The notes: generated by a model not told the origin, from the letters alone. 64,000 nucleotides of DNA from JACKFB01 sp041389525 (GCA_041389525.1 JAWKRR010000023.1:38054-102053); one strand, 5' to 3'. Numbered from the stretch's first letter, positions 1-8,801 are shown. Made by a program: numbers and translations.

Positions 1-1090
1 TGCCCCTTCTTCGGGAAATCCTCGTCGGTCTTTCCGTCGCAGTCGTCGTCCTGGTTGTTGCAGACGTCGACGCTGTCGCCCGGCGAGTCCGTGCACTCGG
101 TCTCCACGCCGTTGCACGCCCACAGGCCGCCCGCGCAGTCGTCGGCGTCGGGCCCGTCGCAGGCCTGCCCCAGCTCCGGGTAGTCCTCGTCGGTCTGGCC
201 ATCGCAGTCGTCGTCGGCCTCGTTGCAGACCTCGGTGCTCGCGGTGTCGTCGTCGTCGCAGACCAGCCCCACCCCGTCGCAAGTCCAGGTCCCATCAGGG
301 CATTCGTCGTCGTCGCCGCCGTCGCAGGCCGCCCCAACCAGCGGGAAATCCTCGTCGGTCTTGCCGTCGCAGTCGTCGTCTATGCCGTTGCACACCTCGA
401 CCGTCGACGCGGCGTCGTCGCTGCAGGCAAGCCCGCCCGCGCTGTTGCACACCAGCGTGCCGTCAGGGCAGGAGTCCTCGTCGTCGCCGTCGCAGAGCGC
501 GCCCTTGTCGGGGAAACCCTCGTCGGTGGTGCCGTCGCAGTCGTCGTCGACGGAGTTGCAGATCTCGGCCTTCTGCCCCGGCGCGTCCTCGCAGATGAGC
601 CCACCGTCGGGCCCGCAGATCAGCGTGCCGTCGGCGCAGGTGTCCTCGTCCTGAGGCCCGTCGCAGGCCTTCCCCTTGTCGAGGAAGGTCTCGTCGGTCA
701 GCCCGTCGCAGTCCTCGTCCTTGTTGTCGCAGGTCTCGACCATCGGCGTGATGTCGTCGTCGCACTCCATGCCGCCGAACGCGTCGCAGACGAAGACGCC
801 GTCAGCGCACAGGTCGGCGTCGGCGCCGTCGCAGCTCGACCCCAGCTTGGGGAAGGTCTCGTCGGTCGCGCCGTCGCAGTCGTCGTCCTGCGCGTTGCAC
901 AGCTCGGCGGTCACGGCCTCGTCGTCATCGCAGGTAAGCCCGCCCGCGGCGCAGTGGTACACGCCGTCCGCGCACTTGTCGGCGTCCAAGCCGTCGCAGG
1001 GCTGGCCGTCCTCGGGGAAGGCCTCGTCGGTCTTGCCGTCGCAGTCGTCGTCCTGCCCGTTGCAGGTCTCGGCCGTCGGCTCGGCCGCGC
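1..1090 (-). repeat. Tandem 165-171 bp coding repeats of the MopE-like protein
   Basis: The plus-strand word CAGTCGTCGTC (CAGTCCTCGTC at 709) recurs at 40, 205, 370, 538, 709, 877 and 1042, so the period is 165, 165, 168, 171, 168 and 165 bp. Every period is a multiple of three, so the units are exchangeable without breaking the frame. The units differ in sequence, which suggests old duplications rather than recent slippage. Confidence 0.8.
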
Positions 1091-1832
1091 TGCACGCCGT
1101 CAACCCCTCCGCGACGCAGCGCCGCTCGCCCTCGCAGCGCCCGGCCGCGTTCTCGTCGGCGCAGCTCGTCTTGGCGCCGGCGTCGATGGCCGGCTTCGAG
1201 CACGTGCACTCGCCCACTTGGGGCTGGCAGTGGCCCGTCGCGCCGCCCTCGTTCCCCACGCAGGCGGCCCCCGGCGGGCAATCCGCCGTCTGCTGGCACG
1301 CCGTCGCACAGAATGAGCCGCTGGTCGGGTCCGGGCCCGGCAGGCACCGGTGCGGCGAGCCTTCGACCAAGGCGGGCGCGCAGTCGCTGTTGGACGCGCA
1401 CGGCCAGCAAAAGAACACGTGATCGTAGACGCAGATGAAGGTCGGATCGCCCTTCGAGGTGCTGACCGGACGGCAGCTATACCCGGAGGGGCACTCGGTC
1501 TCGCAGGTCTTCGAGCACTCGAGCCCCTTGGGGCCCGAGACGCAAAAGTCGCTGAAACACTGAGAGTTCTGCTCGCAGGGGCACTGAAATCCCCCGGGGC
1601 ACTCCACCGGCACGTGGATGTCCGCCGTCTCGGCATCGGCGGCGTCCGGGTCGGGCGTCACCTCGGACAGGATCTCGGACTGCACGTCCGTCTCTGCCAA
1701 CGGGATTTCGGTGGCGACCACGTCCGGCGCGTCGGGGGCGTCCGCCGTCGGCAGCACCAGCCCGCCGTCCGCGCAGGCGGTCAGGGTCAAGGCGGCCACA
1801 GCGGCTCGGAGGAGGTTCGGGATGCTCTTCAT
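1..1832 (-). CDS. MopE-like repeat lipoprotein (3' end outside window)
   Basis: This is an open frame with no stop inside the window, starting at ATG 1832, which has a GAGGAAC Shine-Dalgarno-like sequence upstream. The first 20 residues are a lipoprotein signal ending in the lipobox LTAC (Cys20), followed by an Asp/Ala/Pro/Thr-rich linker. A Cys-rich region follows (about residues 60-250). Then come at least seven tandem units of 55-57 residues, each containing the core CNxxDDDCDGxTDExF. That core resembles the Cys/Asp-rich metal-binding repeats of MopE-like proteins of Myxococcota, where acidic residues and disulfides are thought to bind calcium. It is probably outer-membrane anchored and surface exposed. 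The actual ligand or partner cannot be read from the sequence. The repeat number is a minimum because the gene runs off the window. Confidence 0.85.
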   Translation of the reverse strand, partial: MKSIPNLLRAAVAALTLTACADGGLVLPTADAPDAPDVVATEIPLAETDVQSEILSEVTPDPDAADAETADIHVPVECPGGFQCPCEQNSQCFSDFCVSGPKGLECSKTCETECPSGYSCRPVSTSKGDPTFICVYDHVFFCWPCASNSDCAPALVEGSPHRCLPGPDPTSGSFCATACQQTADCPPGAACVGNEGGATGHCQPQVGECTCSKPAIDAGAKTSCADENAAGRCEGERRCVAEGLTACSAAEPTAETCNGQDDDCDGKTDEAFPEDGQPCDGLDADKCADGVYHCAAGGLTCDDDEAVTAELCNAQDDDCDGATDETFPKLGSSCDGADADLCADGVFVCDAFGGMECDDDITPMVETCDNKDEDCDGLTDETFLDKGKACDGPQDEDTCADGTLICGPDGGLICEDAPGQKAEICNSVDDDCDGTTDEGFPDKGALCDGDDEDSCPDGTLVCNSAGGLACSDDAASTVEVCNGIDDDCDGKTDEDFPLVGAACDGGDDDECPDGTWTCDGVGLVCDDDDTASTEVCNEADDDCDGQTDEDYPELGQACDGPDADDCAGGLWACNGVETECTDSPGDSVDVCNNQDDDCDGKTDEDFPKKG

Positions 1833-1869
1833 GGTTCCTCGCACAATGGGCACGCAGACGGTCGCCCGT

Positions 1870-1898
1870 ACTATAGATAGACGGGGACGCGCGATCTA
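1870..1898 (-). promoter_or_regulatory. Candidate promoter of the MopE-like lipoprotein gene
   Basis: Reading the minus strand, CTAGATC lies 17 bp upstream of TATAGT, and the start codon is about 38 bp further on. The -10 hexamer is close to the sigma70 consensus, while the -35 hexamer TAGATC is not. The same arrangement, TAGAGC-N17-TATAGT, precedes the kinase gene at 30177. Confidence 0.4.
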
Positions 1899-1918
1899 GC
1901 ACCGCTGCGGGGCGGTTG

Positions 1919-2380
1919 CTACCGAGGAAACGCGCGGGGTGTCGCGGCGCCGAGGCTGATCCCGCCGCCGCCGCCGCGTTCCGAGCGCCGGAAACCGTCC
2001 AAACGAGCCAACCACGCGGCTTTGTCGCTGTAACCGACGATGCGCCCGACCTCGGCCGCGTGCTCGTCGAGCACCAGGACGGTGGGCAGGCCCTTGATAT
2101 TGTAGCGCTCGCGTACGGGACGGGCGGCGTCCGAGTCCGCGTCGAACTGCAGCGGCACGAAGTCGTCGGCGAGGCGCTCGCCGTCGGGGGCGTCGAAGAC
2201 CTCGGACTCAAGCTTTCGGCAGGCGCCACACCAAGTCGCGCCGAAGTAGACCAGGACCCGCTTGTCGTCGTTCTCGGCGCGGCGCACGGCTTCATCGACG
2301 TCCACGGACTCCCAGGGCACCGCCGCGGTGGCGGCGACGCTGAGGAGGCAGAGCATCAGGACGAGGAGGCGGAGCTGCAT
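1919..2380 (-). CDS. Secreted thioredoxin-fold protein (DsbD C-terminal-like)
   Basis: This is a 153-residue protein with an N-terminal signal peptide (hydrophobic residues 3-19, cleavage near ATAA). It is followed by a thioredoxin fold with active-site motif WCGAC at residues 50-54 and the cis-Pro loop GLPT at 97-100. The fold and the export signal point to periplasmic thiol-disulfide exchange, most like the C-terminal domain of DsbD or small DsbD-type thioredoxins. The Gly/Arg-rich C-terminus after residue 130 looks disordered. It lies upstream of the MopE-like lipoprotein on the same strand, about 86 bp away, but that gene has its own candidate promoter. A role in folding the disulfide-rich neighbour is plausible but only an inference. 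Confidence 0.8.
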   Translation of the reverse strand: MQLRLLVLMLCLLSVAATAAVPWESVDVDEAVRRAENDDKRVLVYFGATWCGACRKLESEVFDAPDGERLADDFVPLQFDADSDAARPVRERYNIKGLPTVLVLDEHAAEVGRIVGYSDKAAWLARLDGFRRSERGGGGGISLGAATPRAFPR

Positions 2381-2471
2381 GAACGGTCTGGTGCCTCAGC
2401 GCGTGTGGGGGCCGCACGCCCCAGGCAGGCCGCAGTGTGCAGCCGTCGAGGGGGACAGCGCAATCAGCCGG

Positions 2472-3671
2472 TCATCGCCCATGCGGCTCGCCCGCGAGCG
2501 AGCCGTCGGCCTCGCGCAGCCCGCGCAACAGGGCGACCACTGCCAGCGACGCCACCCCTGCGGCGACGTAGGGCGCGGCTTCGGAGCGGTCGAAGAGCCA
2601 GCCCGCGGCGAGAGGGCCGACCGCGCGGGCAGCGGCGCCCATGCTCTGACCCAAGCCCAGCACGGCGCCCTGCTGTCCCGCGCCCTCCGACAGGGACACG
2701 AGGGCCGCGAGCGACGGGCGGACCAGCCCCTGGCCGGCGGAGAGCAGGCCGACCATCACGAGGGTGAGGCCGAGTGTGGGAGTGAACCCGACCGCGATGG
2801 AGGCCAACCCCATGAGCGCGGCGCCCGATATCGCGAGGCGGCGACTGCCTAATCGGCGGGTGAGGCGGCCGACCAGCCCGCCCTGGACGATGACGATGAC
2901 GACGCCGAGGCCGGCGAAGATGGCGCTCATGCCGCGTCCGGTGATGCCGAATCGCGACTCGGCCAGCAGCGGGAAGGTGGTCTCGAGGGCGACGAAGGCC
3001 AGCATCGCCAGGAACATCGAGGCCAATAGCCGCGCGAGGTGGGGGGAGACGCGGGGCCGGGCGAAGATCGGGCGGGCCTTGCTCTCTGAGCCCGCGGGGC
3101 GGGTCTCGACCAGCACGAAGGAGGCGAGCACCAGGTTGATGCCGGAGAAGGCGGCGGTGACGAAGCAGGTGGTGGCGAAGCCCCAGGCGGAGAGGAACCC
3201 GCCGACGGCCGGGCCGAAGATGAAGCCGACGCCGATGGTCGCGCCCAGCAGCCCCAGGGAGCGGGCGCGCTCCTCGGGCGGGCTGACGTCGGCGACCGCG
3301 GCTTGGGCTGTGGACAGGCTTCCCGCGAACAGGCCGGCCAGCGCGCGCGCGAGCAGGAGGGTAGCGAGGCTGTCCGAAAACCCAGTCGCGGTCAGGGAGA
3401 TCGTCGAGCCCACCAGGGTGGTCAGCAGGACCGGGCGGCGGCCGAAGCGGTCGGAGAGGCGCCCCCACAGCGGCGCGCCGACGAGCTGCGCCACGCTGTA
3501 GGCGCTCAGGATGGCGCCCACGCCGAGTCCGCTCGCCCCGTACCGCAACGCAACATAGGGCAGCAGCGGGAGCAGCACCCCGAATCCGACCATGTCGAGA
3601 AAGACGAGGAGGTGGATGGTGAGGAGCGAGGAGCGACGCAATCGGGGTTCCTGTGCGGACGCGTGAGACAC
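2472..3671 (-). CDS. Major facilitator superfamily transporter
   Basis: This 399-residue protein has about twelve hydrophobic segments. The TetA-like N-terminus reads LVFLDMVGFGVLLPLLP, and the MFS loop 2-3 signature GxLSDRFGRRP lies near residue 70 (LWGRLSDRFGRRPVLL). Length and motifs fit the drug:H+ antiporter (DHA1) branch, so it is most likely an efflux pump for small molecules. The substrate cannot be inferred. The start is GTG 3671, and the other candidate starts lie inside the first membrane segment. It is divergently oriented from the hydrolase gene at 3827, with about 155 bp between them. Confidence 0.85.
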   Translation of the reverse strand: MSHASAQEPRLRRSSLLTIHLLVFLDMVGFGVLLPLLPYVALRYGASGLGVGAILSAYSVAQLVGAPLWGRLSDRFGRRPVLLTTLVGSTISLTATGFSDSLATLLLARALAGLFAGSLSTAQAAVADVSPPEERARSLGLLGATIGVGFIFGPAVGGFLSAWGFATTCFVTAAFSGINLVLASFVLVETRPAGSESKARPIFARPRVSPHLARLLASMFLAMLAFVALETTFPLLAESRFGITGRGMSAIFAGLGVVIVIVQGGLVGRLTRRLGSRRLAISGAALMGLASIAVGFTPTLGLTLVMVGLLSAGQGLVRPSLAALVSLSEGAGQQGAVLGLGQSMGAAARAVGPLAAGWLFDRSEAAPYVAAGVASLAVVALLRGLREADGSLAGEPHGR

Positions 3672-3826
3672 GCGCGTTTGGCGCGTCAGCAGGGCATCCC
3701 GCGGGTGTGCGCCCCGTGGTAGATACCATCACGTGGGGCGGAGGTCCCCATCCGCTGCGACGGGCGCCGCGATTGGATTCGGTCGCCGCGGGGCTGAGCG
3801 CGGACGAGGCGAGGCGGGAGGTGAAG

Positions 3827-4669
3827 GTGGATTTTGAGCTGGCGCGCATCACGGTCGAGGCACCGGGGGCGACCCCGCGAGCCACGGCGTTCATGCTGCA
3901 TGGCATCCTGGGTTCGGGGCAGAATTGGCGGTCCTTTGCTCGCTCGCTGGTTGCGGCGCACCCGGAGTGGCGCGTGGTCTTGCCGGACCTGCGAAATCAC
4001 GGGCGCTCGGCCGGCGCAGCGGCGCCTCACACCGTGGCGAGCTGCGCGGGCGACCTGGCGGTCCTGGCGCAGCGGTTCAGCCCACGGCCCTCGGTGTGCA
4101 TCGGCCACTCTTACGGCGGCAAGGTCGCCTTGGCCTACGCGCGGGACTTCGGCGAGTCGCTGCGCGAGGTCTGGGCGCTGGATGCGCCGCCGGGCGCCAT
4201 GGCCGCGCCGGCCGCGGGCTCCGACGTCCCCGACGCGGTGGGGAAGGTGCTGGGCGCGCTACGCCGGGTCGAGATGCCCGTCGCGCGGCGCGAAGATCTC
4301 GTCGAGTCCCTGGGCCGCTTCGGCGTTCCGGCGGCCGTGGGCCAGTGGATGACCACCAACCTCGAGCCCGCCGAGGCCGGCTACCGCTGGCGCTTCGACC
4401 TGGACGCCATCGAGGCGATGGTCGCCGAGTACCTCGAGGCGGACCTCTGGCCGGTGGTCGAGTCGCCGCCACCGCACCTCCGCGTCGGCCTGGTGGTCGC
4501 AGGGCAGGGCGGCCGATACAGCGCCGCCGATCTCGAGCGGGCGGCCCGCGCTCAGCGAGGCGGCGTCGAGGTCCACGAGCTACCGACCTCAGGCCACTGG
4601 GTCCACGTCGACGCGCCCGCGGCCCTCGCAAAGATCCTCGGCGCCGTCCTGACGCGCGCCCTCGATTGA
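3827..4669 (+). CDS. Alpha/beta-fold hydrolase (YbfF-like esterase)
   Basis: This 280-residue protein of the alpha/beta hydrolase superfamily carries the oxyanion region LHGILGSGQNW (residues 24-34), DLRNHGRS (54-61), the nucleophile elbow GHSYGG with Ser95, and a C-terminal SGHWVH with the probable catalytic His near 257. This pattern matches the YbfF/protein ABHD11 group of esterases and thioesterases. The open frame extends upstream to 3653, but that would overlap the divergent transporter gene. I chose GTG 3827 because GGGAGGTGA sits just upstream with correct spacing. The substrate is unknown. Confidence 0.8.
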   Translation: MDFELARITVEAPGATPRATAFMLHGILGSGQNWRSFARSLVAAHPEWRVVLPDLRNHGRSAGAAAPHTVASCAGDLAVLAQRFSPRPSVCIGHSYGGKVALAYARDFGESLREVWALDAPPGAMAAPAAGSDVPDAVGKVLGALRRVEMPVARREDLVESLGRFGVPAAVGQWMTTNLEPAEAGYRWRFDLDAIEAMVAEYLEADLWPVVESPPPHLRVGLVVAGQGGRYSAADLERAARAQRGGVEVHELPTSGHWVHVDAPAALAKILGAVLTRALD

Positions 4670-4718
4670 CACCCGCCGATCACCCGGCGCAAGTTGCGCC
4701 CAACCGGAGCGCCCCACC

Positions 4719-5762
4719 GTGACCGACCACCAGCTCCTCAAGCTGAACACCGCCCTGCTGGGCGCCGTCGTCGCGCTCGGCTTCGGCGCCGCCCTGGCGA
4801 TGGCGCGCCCGGTCATCCTGCCCTTCGCCATCGCGCTGCTGGCCGCCTTCGCCGTCGAGCCGCTGGTGCGCGCCCTCGAGCGCTTTCGCATCCCCCGCTG
4901 GCTCGGCGCCCTCACCGTCGTCAGCCTCATCTTCGTGACCATGGGCACGATGGTCGCGATCGTCGTGAGCACCCTCGAGCAGTTCCGCGCCCGCGTCCCC
5001 CACTACCTCGAGCTGATGCAGGGCTACCTCGAAGGGCTGGCCCTCCCACGCGAGATCGCCGAGCGCTTCCGCGTCAGCGACACGGCCTTCTGGAGCCAGC
5101 TCTTCCCCGTCGACTCCATGGTCAACAGCATCGGCTCCATCGCCCGGGCCGGCGTCGGCGGCCTCGCCAGCTTCACCCTCGTCCTGCTCATCACGGTCGC
5201 GCTGATCATCGCGCGAAAGAGCGTCGACGAGCGCCTCCGCCGCGCGGCCGGCAGCGCCACCGGTCGCGGCGAAGACACCGCCCGCGTCATCAACGCCATC
5301 GACGCCGGCATCCAGACCTACATGGCGCTCAAGACCGGCCTCTCGGTCGCGTTCGGACTCAGCCTCTTCGCCGTGCTGAGCATCTTCGGCGTCGACTTCG
5401 CCGTGCTCTGGGGCTTCTTGGCCTTCCTGCTCAACTACATCCCTACGGTCGGCCCCGCGCTGGCCGCCGCCCCCGGTGTGGTCATCCTCTGGCTGCTGCA
5501 CGGCCAGAGCACAGGTTTCGCGGTGGTCGGCACCGTCTCGATCATCGCGGTGCCCTTCCTGTTCGGGAACCTCATCGAGCCCAAGCTCTTCGGCGACAGC
5601 CTCAACCTGAACTTCTTCGCCGTGCTCTTCGCGCTCTTGCTCTGGGGCTTCTTGTGGGGCGTCGCCGGCGCCTTCATCTCGGTACCCATCATCATGGCGG
5701 TCTCGGTGATCTGCCGCGAGGTGCCGGCCCTGCGCGTCATCCACGAGCTCCTGCGCGCCTGA
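4719..5762 (+). CDS. AI-2E family transporter (PerM/TqsA-like permease)
   Basis: This 347-residue polytopic membrane protein has a pair of N-terminal helices, a long soluble segment (about residues 75-145) and a cluster of C-terminal helices, as in the AI-2E transporter family. Family hallmarks include GxxFAVLWGFLAFLLNYIPTVG (described here, about residues 224-247) and the IEPKLFGDSLNLN region. The family includes TqsA (AI-2 export), PerM and Na+/H+ antiporter-like members, so the transported substrate is open. The start is GTG 4719 with CCGGAG upstream. It lies 49 bp downstream of the hydrolase gene and may be co-transcribed with it. Confidence 0.85.
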   Translation: MTDHQLLKLNTALLGAVVALGFGAALAMARPVILPFAIALLAAFAVEPLVRALERFRIPRWLGALTVVSLIFVTMGTMVAIVVSTLEQFRARVPHYLELMQGYLEGLALPREIAERFRVSDTAFWSQLFPVDSMVNSIGSIARAGVGGLASFTLVLLITVALIIARKSVDERLRRAAGSATGRGEDTARVINAIDAGIQTYMALKTGLSVAFGLSLFAVLSIFGVDFAVLWGFLAFLLNYIPTVGPALAAAPGVVILWLLHGQSTGFAVVGTVSIIAVPFLFGNLIEPKLFGDSLNLNFFAVLFALLLWGFLWGVAGAFISVPIIMAVSVICREVPALRVIHELLRA

Positions 5763-5818
5763 GGGCGGCGACGGCGCCAGCGAAGCCAGCCCGAGATCCT
5801 TCGAATCGCCAGATCCTA

Positions 5819-6331
5819 TCAGCGCGTTCGGGGCAGCAGCTCGGCGAAGTTGCAGGGGCGGTGCGTGATGTCCAGCTGCGAGAGCAGGATCTCGTCCCAC
5901 GCGGTCCGGCACGCCCCGGTCGAGCCCGGCAGCGCGAAGATCAGCGTGCCCCGCGCCAAGCCCGCCGTGGCTCGCGACTGGATGGTCGAGGTCCCGATGT
6001 CGCGAAAGCTCAGCCAGCGAAAGAGCTCGCCGAAGCCCGGGATCATCTTGTCGCAGACGGCTTCGACCACCTCGGGGGTGACGTCGCGCAGGGTGATGCC
6101 CGTGCCGCCGGTCGCCAGCACGACGTCCACGGCGGCGTCCTCGATGAACTCTTCAAGCGCAGCCCCGATGGCGGCTGGCTCGTCGACCACGATGCGCTTC
6201 TGCAGCACGCGGTGGCCGGCCGCAGAAGCCCGCTCGACCAGCAGGCGCCCCGACGTGTCGGTGTCCTCGGTGCGCGTGTCCGAGATGGTCAGCACCGCGA
6301 TGCCCAGCCCGGCGTCGGGCGACGCGCTCAC
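5819..6331 (-). CDS. moaB: Molybdopterin adenylyltransferase (MogA/MoaB family)
   Basis: This 170-residue protein carries the MoCF/MogA-fold motifs: ISDTRTEDTDTSG near the N-terminus, LATGGTGITLRDVTPE in the middle, and FALPGSTGACRTAWDEIL at the C-terminus. MogA/MoaB enzymes activate molybdopterin by adenylylation during molybdenum-cofactor synthesis. I chose GTG 6331, seven bases after the stop of the upstream lipoprotein gene and preceded by GTGAGG. Longer readings of this frame run antisense through the neighbour and are not credible. No other moa or mog genes lie nearby. MoaB versus MogA cannot be settled from sequence alone. Confidence 0.85.
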   Translation of the reverse strand: MSASPDAGLGIAVLTISDTRTEDTDTSGRLLVERASAAGHRVLQKRIVVDEPAAIGAALEEFIEDAAVDVVLATGGTGITLRDVTPEVVEAVCDKMIPGFGELFRWLSFRDIGTSTIQSRATAGLARGTLIFALPGSTGACRTAWDEILLSQLDITHRPCNFAELLPRTR

Positions 6332-6338
6332 GCCGGCC

Positions 6339-7406
6339 TCACTGGCAGTCGAAGGCGAGGGCGCTCTGGTCCCACTTGCACTTCTCGCCGGTCTGCGTGC
6401 AGTCGAGGGAGTAGAGCACCTTGCTGGCGCAGAACCACAGCGTGTTCCCCTGGCACTCGCCGGCCGCCGTGATGCTGCCGCAGTTCGCGCCTTGCTCGGG
6501 CTTGCACTTGCCCGCCGCGCACGCCCAGCCCGTCGAGCAGCCCGGCGCGCAGATGCCGCCGCACCCGTCGTCACCGCAGAGCTTGCCGTCGCAGCTTGGG
6601 ACGCAGGGCCCCTTGTCGGAGCACTGGTACTTCTTCGCGTTCGGGTCGTAGGTGCACTTGTGATTCGGCGCCTGCGAGCAGTCGTTCTCAACCAGCTTTG
6701 TGAAGTTCTCACACCACACCGCGGAGTTCCCCTGGCACTCGCCCTCGGCGGTGACGGTCCCGCACGGACCCAGGATGCACGCGCCCAGGTCGCAGATCTT
6801 CGGCGACGCGCAGTTCCCGCAGGTGCTGCCACAGCCGTCGGTGCCGCAGACCTTGTCTTCGCAGTCGGGGACGCAGTCCTTCTCGTGACAGAGCTGGTCG
6901 ACCTCGCCGCACTCAAGCTCACCGCTGCACTCGCCGCACAAGCCCCCGCAGCCGTCGGACCCGCAGGACTTGCCGTCGCACTGCTTCACGCAGATCGCCA
7001 CGCACTGGCCAAACTCGTTGCACACCTGCGGGTGCGAGCAGAAGCCGCAGAGGCTGCCGCAGCCGTCGGGCCCGCAGATGCGGCCGTTGCAGTCGGGCAC
7101 GCAGGGGGTGTCGGCCTTGGGGACGTCCGGCGTCGAGATGTCGGGCGTCGTCTCGGCGGGCTCGGTGTCTGCGGGCTTGGTGTCCTCGGTGGGGGTGTCC
7201 GTCGTGGCGTCCGGCTCCACCGTCGTGTCTGGCTGCACGTCAGGCGCGACCACGACGTCCGGGATGACCACCGGCACGTCGGTGAACCCCACGTCGGGCG
7301 TCGTGTTGGATTCGTCTGCCTCTTTCACCGTCGGCTCGCACGAGACCAGCGCGGCGGTGAGGATCAACAGGCTGAAAATAAGACCGAGTGGGCGTCGTAA
7401 TTCCAT
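6339..7406 (-). CDS. Cys-rich lipoprotein with C-x-G-DGCG repeats
   Basis: This 355-residue protein has a signal peptide with lipobox LVSC (Cys23) and then an Asp/Thr/Pro/Val-rich linker of about 90 residues. The rest consists of short disulfide-type repeats of the pattern CxxxCxGxxCGxDGCGxxCGxC, seen at least four times. Between them are blocks resembling TAEGECQGNxxxWC. The protein is probably exported and lipid-anchored. The repeats look like small disulfide-stabilised modules used in adhesion or binding, but no known ligand can be assigned. The ATG at 7406 has little Shine-Dalgarno. A much longer frame through this gene (up to 8777) is antisense to the PurD-like gene and was rejected. Confidence 0.8.
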   Translation of the reverse strand: MELRRPLGLIFSLLILTAALVSCEPTVKEADESNTTPDVGFTDVPVVIPDVVVAPDVQPDTTVEPDATTDTPTEDTKPADTEPAETTPDISTPDVPKADTPCVPDCNGRICGPDGCGSLCGFCSHPQVCNEFGQCVAICVKQCDGKSCGSDGCGGLCGECSGELECGEVDQLCHEKDCVPDCEDKVCGTDGCGSTCGNCASPKICDLGACILGPCGTVTAEGECQGNSAVWCENFTKLVENDCSQAPNHKCTYDPNAKKYQCSDKGPCVPSCDGKLCGDDGCGGICAPGCSTGWACAAGKCKPEQGANCGSITAAGECQGNTLWFCASKVLYSLDCTQTGEKCKWDQSALAFDCQ

Positions 7407-7502
7407 GGCGCACAAAGTAGCGGGCGGGCGAACTGAACGCCAGCCCAAGAAGCGCGGACCGCGCGCCTTGCGCCAGCGCGGCGGGTGCGGTCGACTCGCG
7501 CG

Positions 7503-8801
7503 ATGGGAGCTGGCCAAACACCCGGGCGCGCTCGCGTCTTGCTCATCGGCGGCGGCGCGCGCAACCACGCGCTGGCCGAGGCGCTGCGGAACAGCCCCTC
7601 GGTCGCCGAGGTCGTCTTGGCCCCCGGCACCTCGGGGCTCGAACGCCGCGGCTACGCGACCGCGCCGGTGGCGACGCAGGATCTGCCGGGCCTCGTCGAG
7701 CACGCCATGCTGGAGGGCTACGATCTCAGCGTCGTCGGCCCGAACACGCCGCTTGTGGACGGCATCGTCGACCGCTTCGAGGCCGAGGGCTTGCCGATCT
7801 TCGGCCCCACCCGCGCGGCGGCCCGACTGGAGGGCTCGAAGTCCCACGCGCGCTTGCTGATGAGCCGCCTCGGCATCCCGACCCCGCGCTTCGCCATCTG
7901 CGACAACGTCCACCGCGCGATGCACATGGCGCGCACCCAGCGCTGGGCGCGGGTCTTCAAAGTGGACGGCATCGCCTACGAAAAAGGCGTGCGGGTCACC
8001 CACGAGCTCGCCGAAGCCGAGCAGGCGCTCCAGGACATCCTGGTCGAGAACATCTACGGCCTGGAGTCCGATCGCATCGTGGTCGAGGAGCGCATCGACG
8101 GCGTCGAGATCACCGTCTGCGCCATGAGCGACGGCCACCACGTCGAGATGCTGGGCCATGTGCTGAACCACCCGCGGCTGCTGGCCGGCGACACCGGCCC
8201 ACCCAGCCGCGGCATGGGCCAGGTCTCGCCGGCGCCGCAGCTTAGCGACGCCGTGTACCACCGGCTTCGCGACCAGGTCGTCATCCCCACGGTGCGCGCG
8301 ATGGAGGACGCTGAGACCCCGCTGCGAGGCGCCCTCTTCGTCGACTTCATGCTGGTCGACGGCGAGCCCTACGCCATCGACTACAACGTCCGCTTCGGCG
8401 ACCCGGCCACCCAGACCCTGCTGCACAGTTGGTCGGGCGACTTCTACCGCGTGCTGCAGGCCTGCCGCGGTCAGGGCGACTTGCAGGCCGCGGTCGCCGG
8501 CCTCCGCCACGATCCCCGCCCCCGCGTCACCCTGGTCGCGGTCTGTCAGGGCTACCCCGGGCGCCGCCTCCGAGGCGCCAAGATCACCGTCGACACCTCG
8601 GTGTTCGACGCCGACCCAGACCTCGCGCTCTACGAAGACGGCGTCCGCGCGACCGAGGATCGCCTCGAGACCACCGGCGGCCGCGCCTACACCGTCGTGG
8701 CCGCGGGAGACACCATCGCCGACGCCCGCGCCCGCGCCTACCGCGGGATCGCCGCCATCCACTTCGAAGGCATGCACTACCGCGCCGATATTGGCCTCTA
8801 G
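7503..8801 (+). CDS. Divergent PurD-like ATP-grasp protein
   Basis: This 432-residue protein is collinear with phosphoribosylamine-glycine ligase (PurD, purine synthesis step 2). It has an N-terminal Rossmann motif VLLIGGGARNHALAEAL, VGPNTPLVDG, FGPTRAAARLEGSK, then an ATP-grasp core and NVRFGDPATQ. Several hallmark residues differ from the usual enzyme. The GGREHA motif reads GGARNHA, the glycine-rich nucleotide loop AAGKGV reads AYEKGV, DTGPNTGGMG reads DTGPPSRGMG, and EFNxRFGDPE reads DYNVRFGDPA. It may be a functional but divergent PurD, or a paralogue with another amine/carboxylate substrate. ATG 7503 is preferred, with GTG 7485 as an alternative. The tRNA-Arg gene follows 66 bp after the stop. 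Confidence 0.75.
   Translation: MGAGQTPGRARVLLIGGGARNHALAEALRNSPSVAEVVLAPGTSGLERRGYATAPVATQDLPGLVEHAMLEGYDLSVVGPNTPLVDGIVDRFEAEGLPIFGPTRAAARLEGSKSHARLLMSRLGIPTPRFAICDNVHRAMHMARTQRWARVFKVDGIAYEKGVRVTHELAEAEQALQDILVENIYGLESDRIVVEERIDGVEITVCAMSDGHHVEMLGHVLNHPRLLAGDTGPPSRGMGQVSPAPQLSDAVYHRLRDQVVIPTVRAMEDAETPLRGALFVDFMLVDGEPYAIDYNVRFGDPATQTLLHSWSGDFYRVLQACRGQGDLQAAVAGLRHDPRPRVTLVAVCQGYPGRRLRGAKITVDTSVFDADPDLALYEDGVRATEDRLETTGGRAYTVVAAGDTIADARARAYRGIAAIHFEGMHYRADIGL

Noticed and set aside
223..1422. Long plus-strand open frames opposite the MopE-like gene
   Set aside because: They are Ser/Pro-rich mirror frames of GC-rich repeats, lack ribosome sites, and the minus strand carries the clear repeat protein.
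4663..4692. TTGACA overlapping the end of the hydrolase gene as a promoter for the permease
   Set aside because: No -10 hexamer follows at 16-19 bp.
4688..4702. Small dyad GGCGCAA-G-TTGCGCC before the permease gene
   Set aside because: It is short and GC-rich, with spacing and position that do not suggest a terminator or a clear operator.
4680..5912. A 410-residue minus-strand frame opposite the AI-2E permease
   Set aside because: It is highly Asp/Glu/Arg-rich, with no domains, and antisense to a clear membrane protein.
6339..8777. An 812-residue minus-strand frame extending the Cys-rich lipoprotein upstream
   Set aside because: The extension is antisense to the PurD-like gene, and the true protein begins with a lipoprotein signal at 7406.
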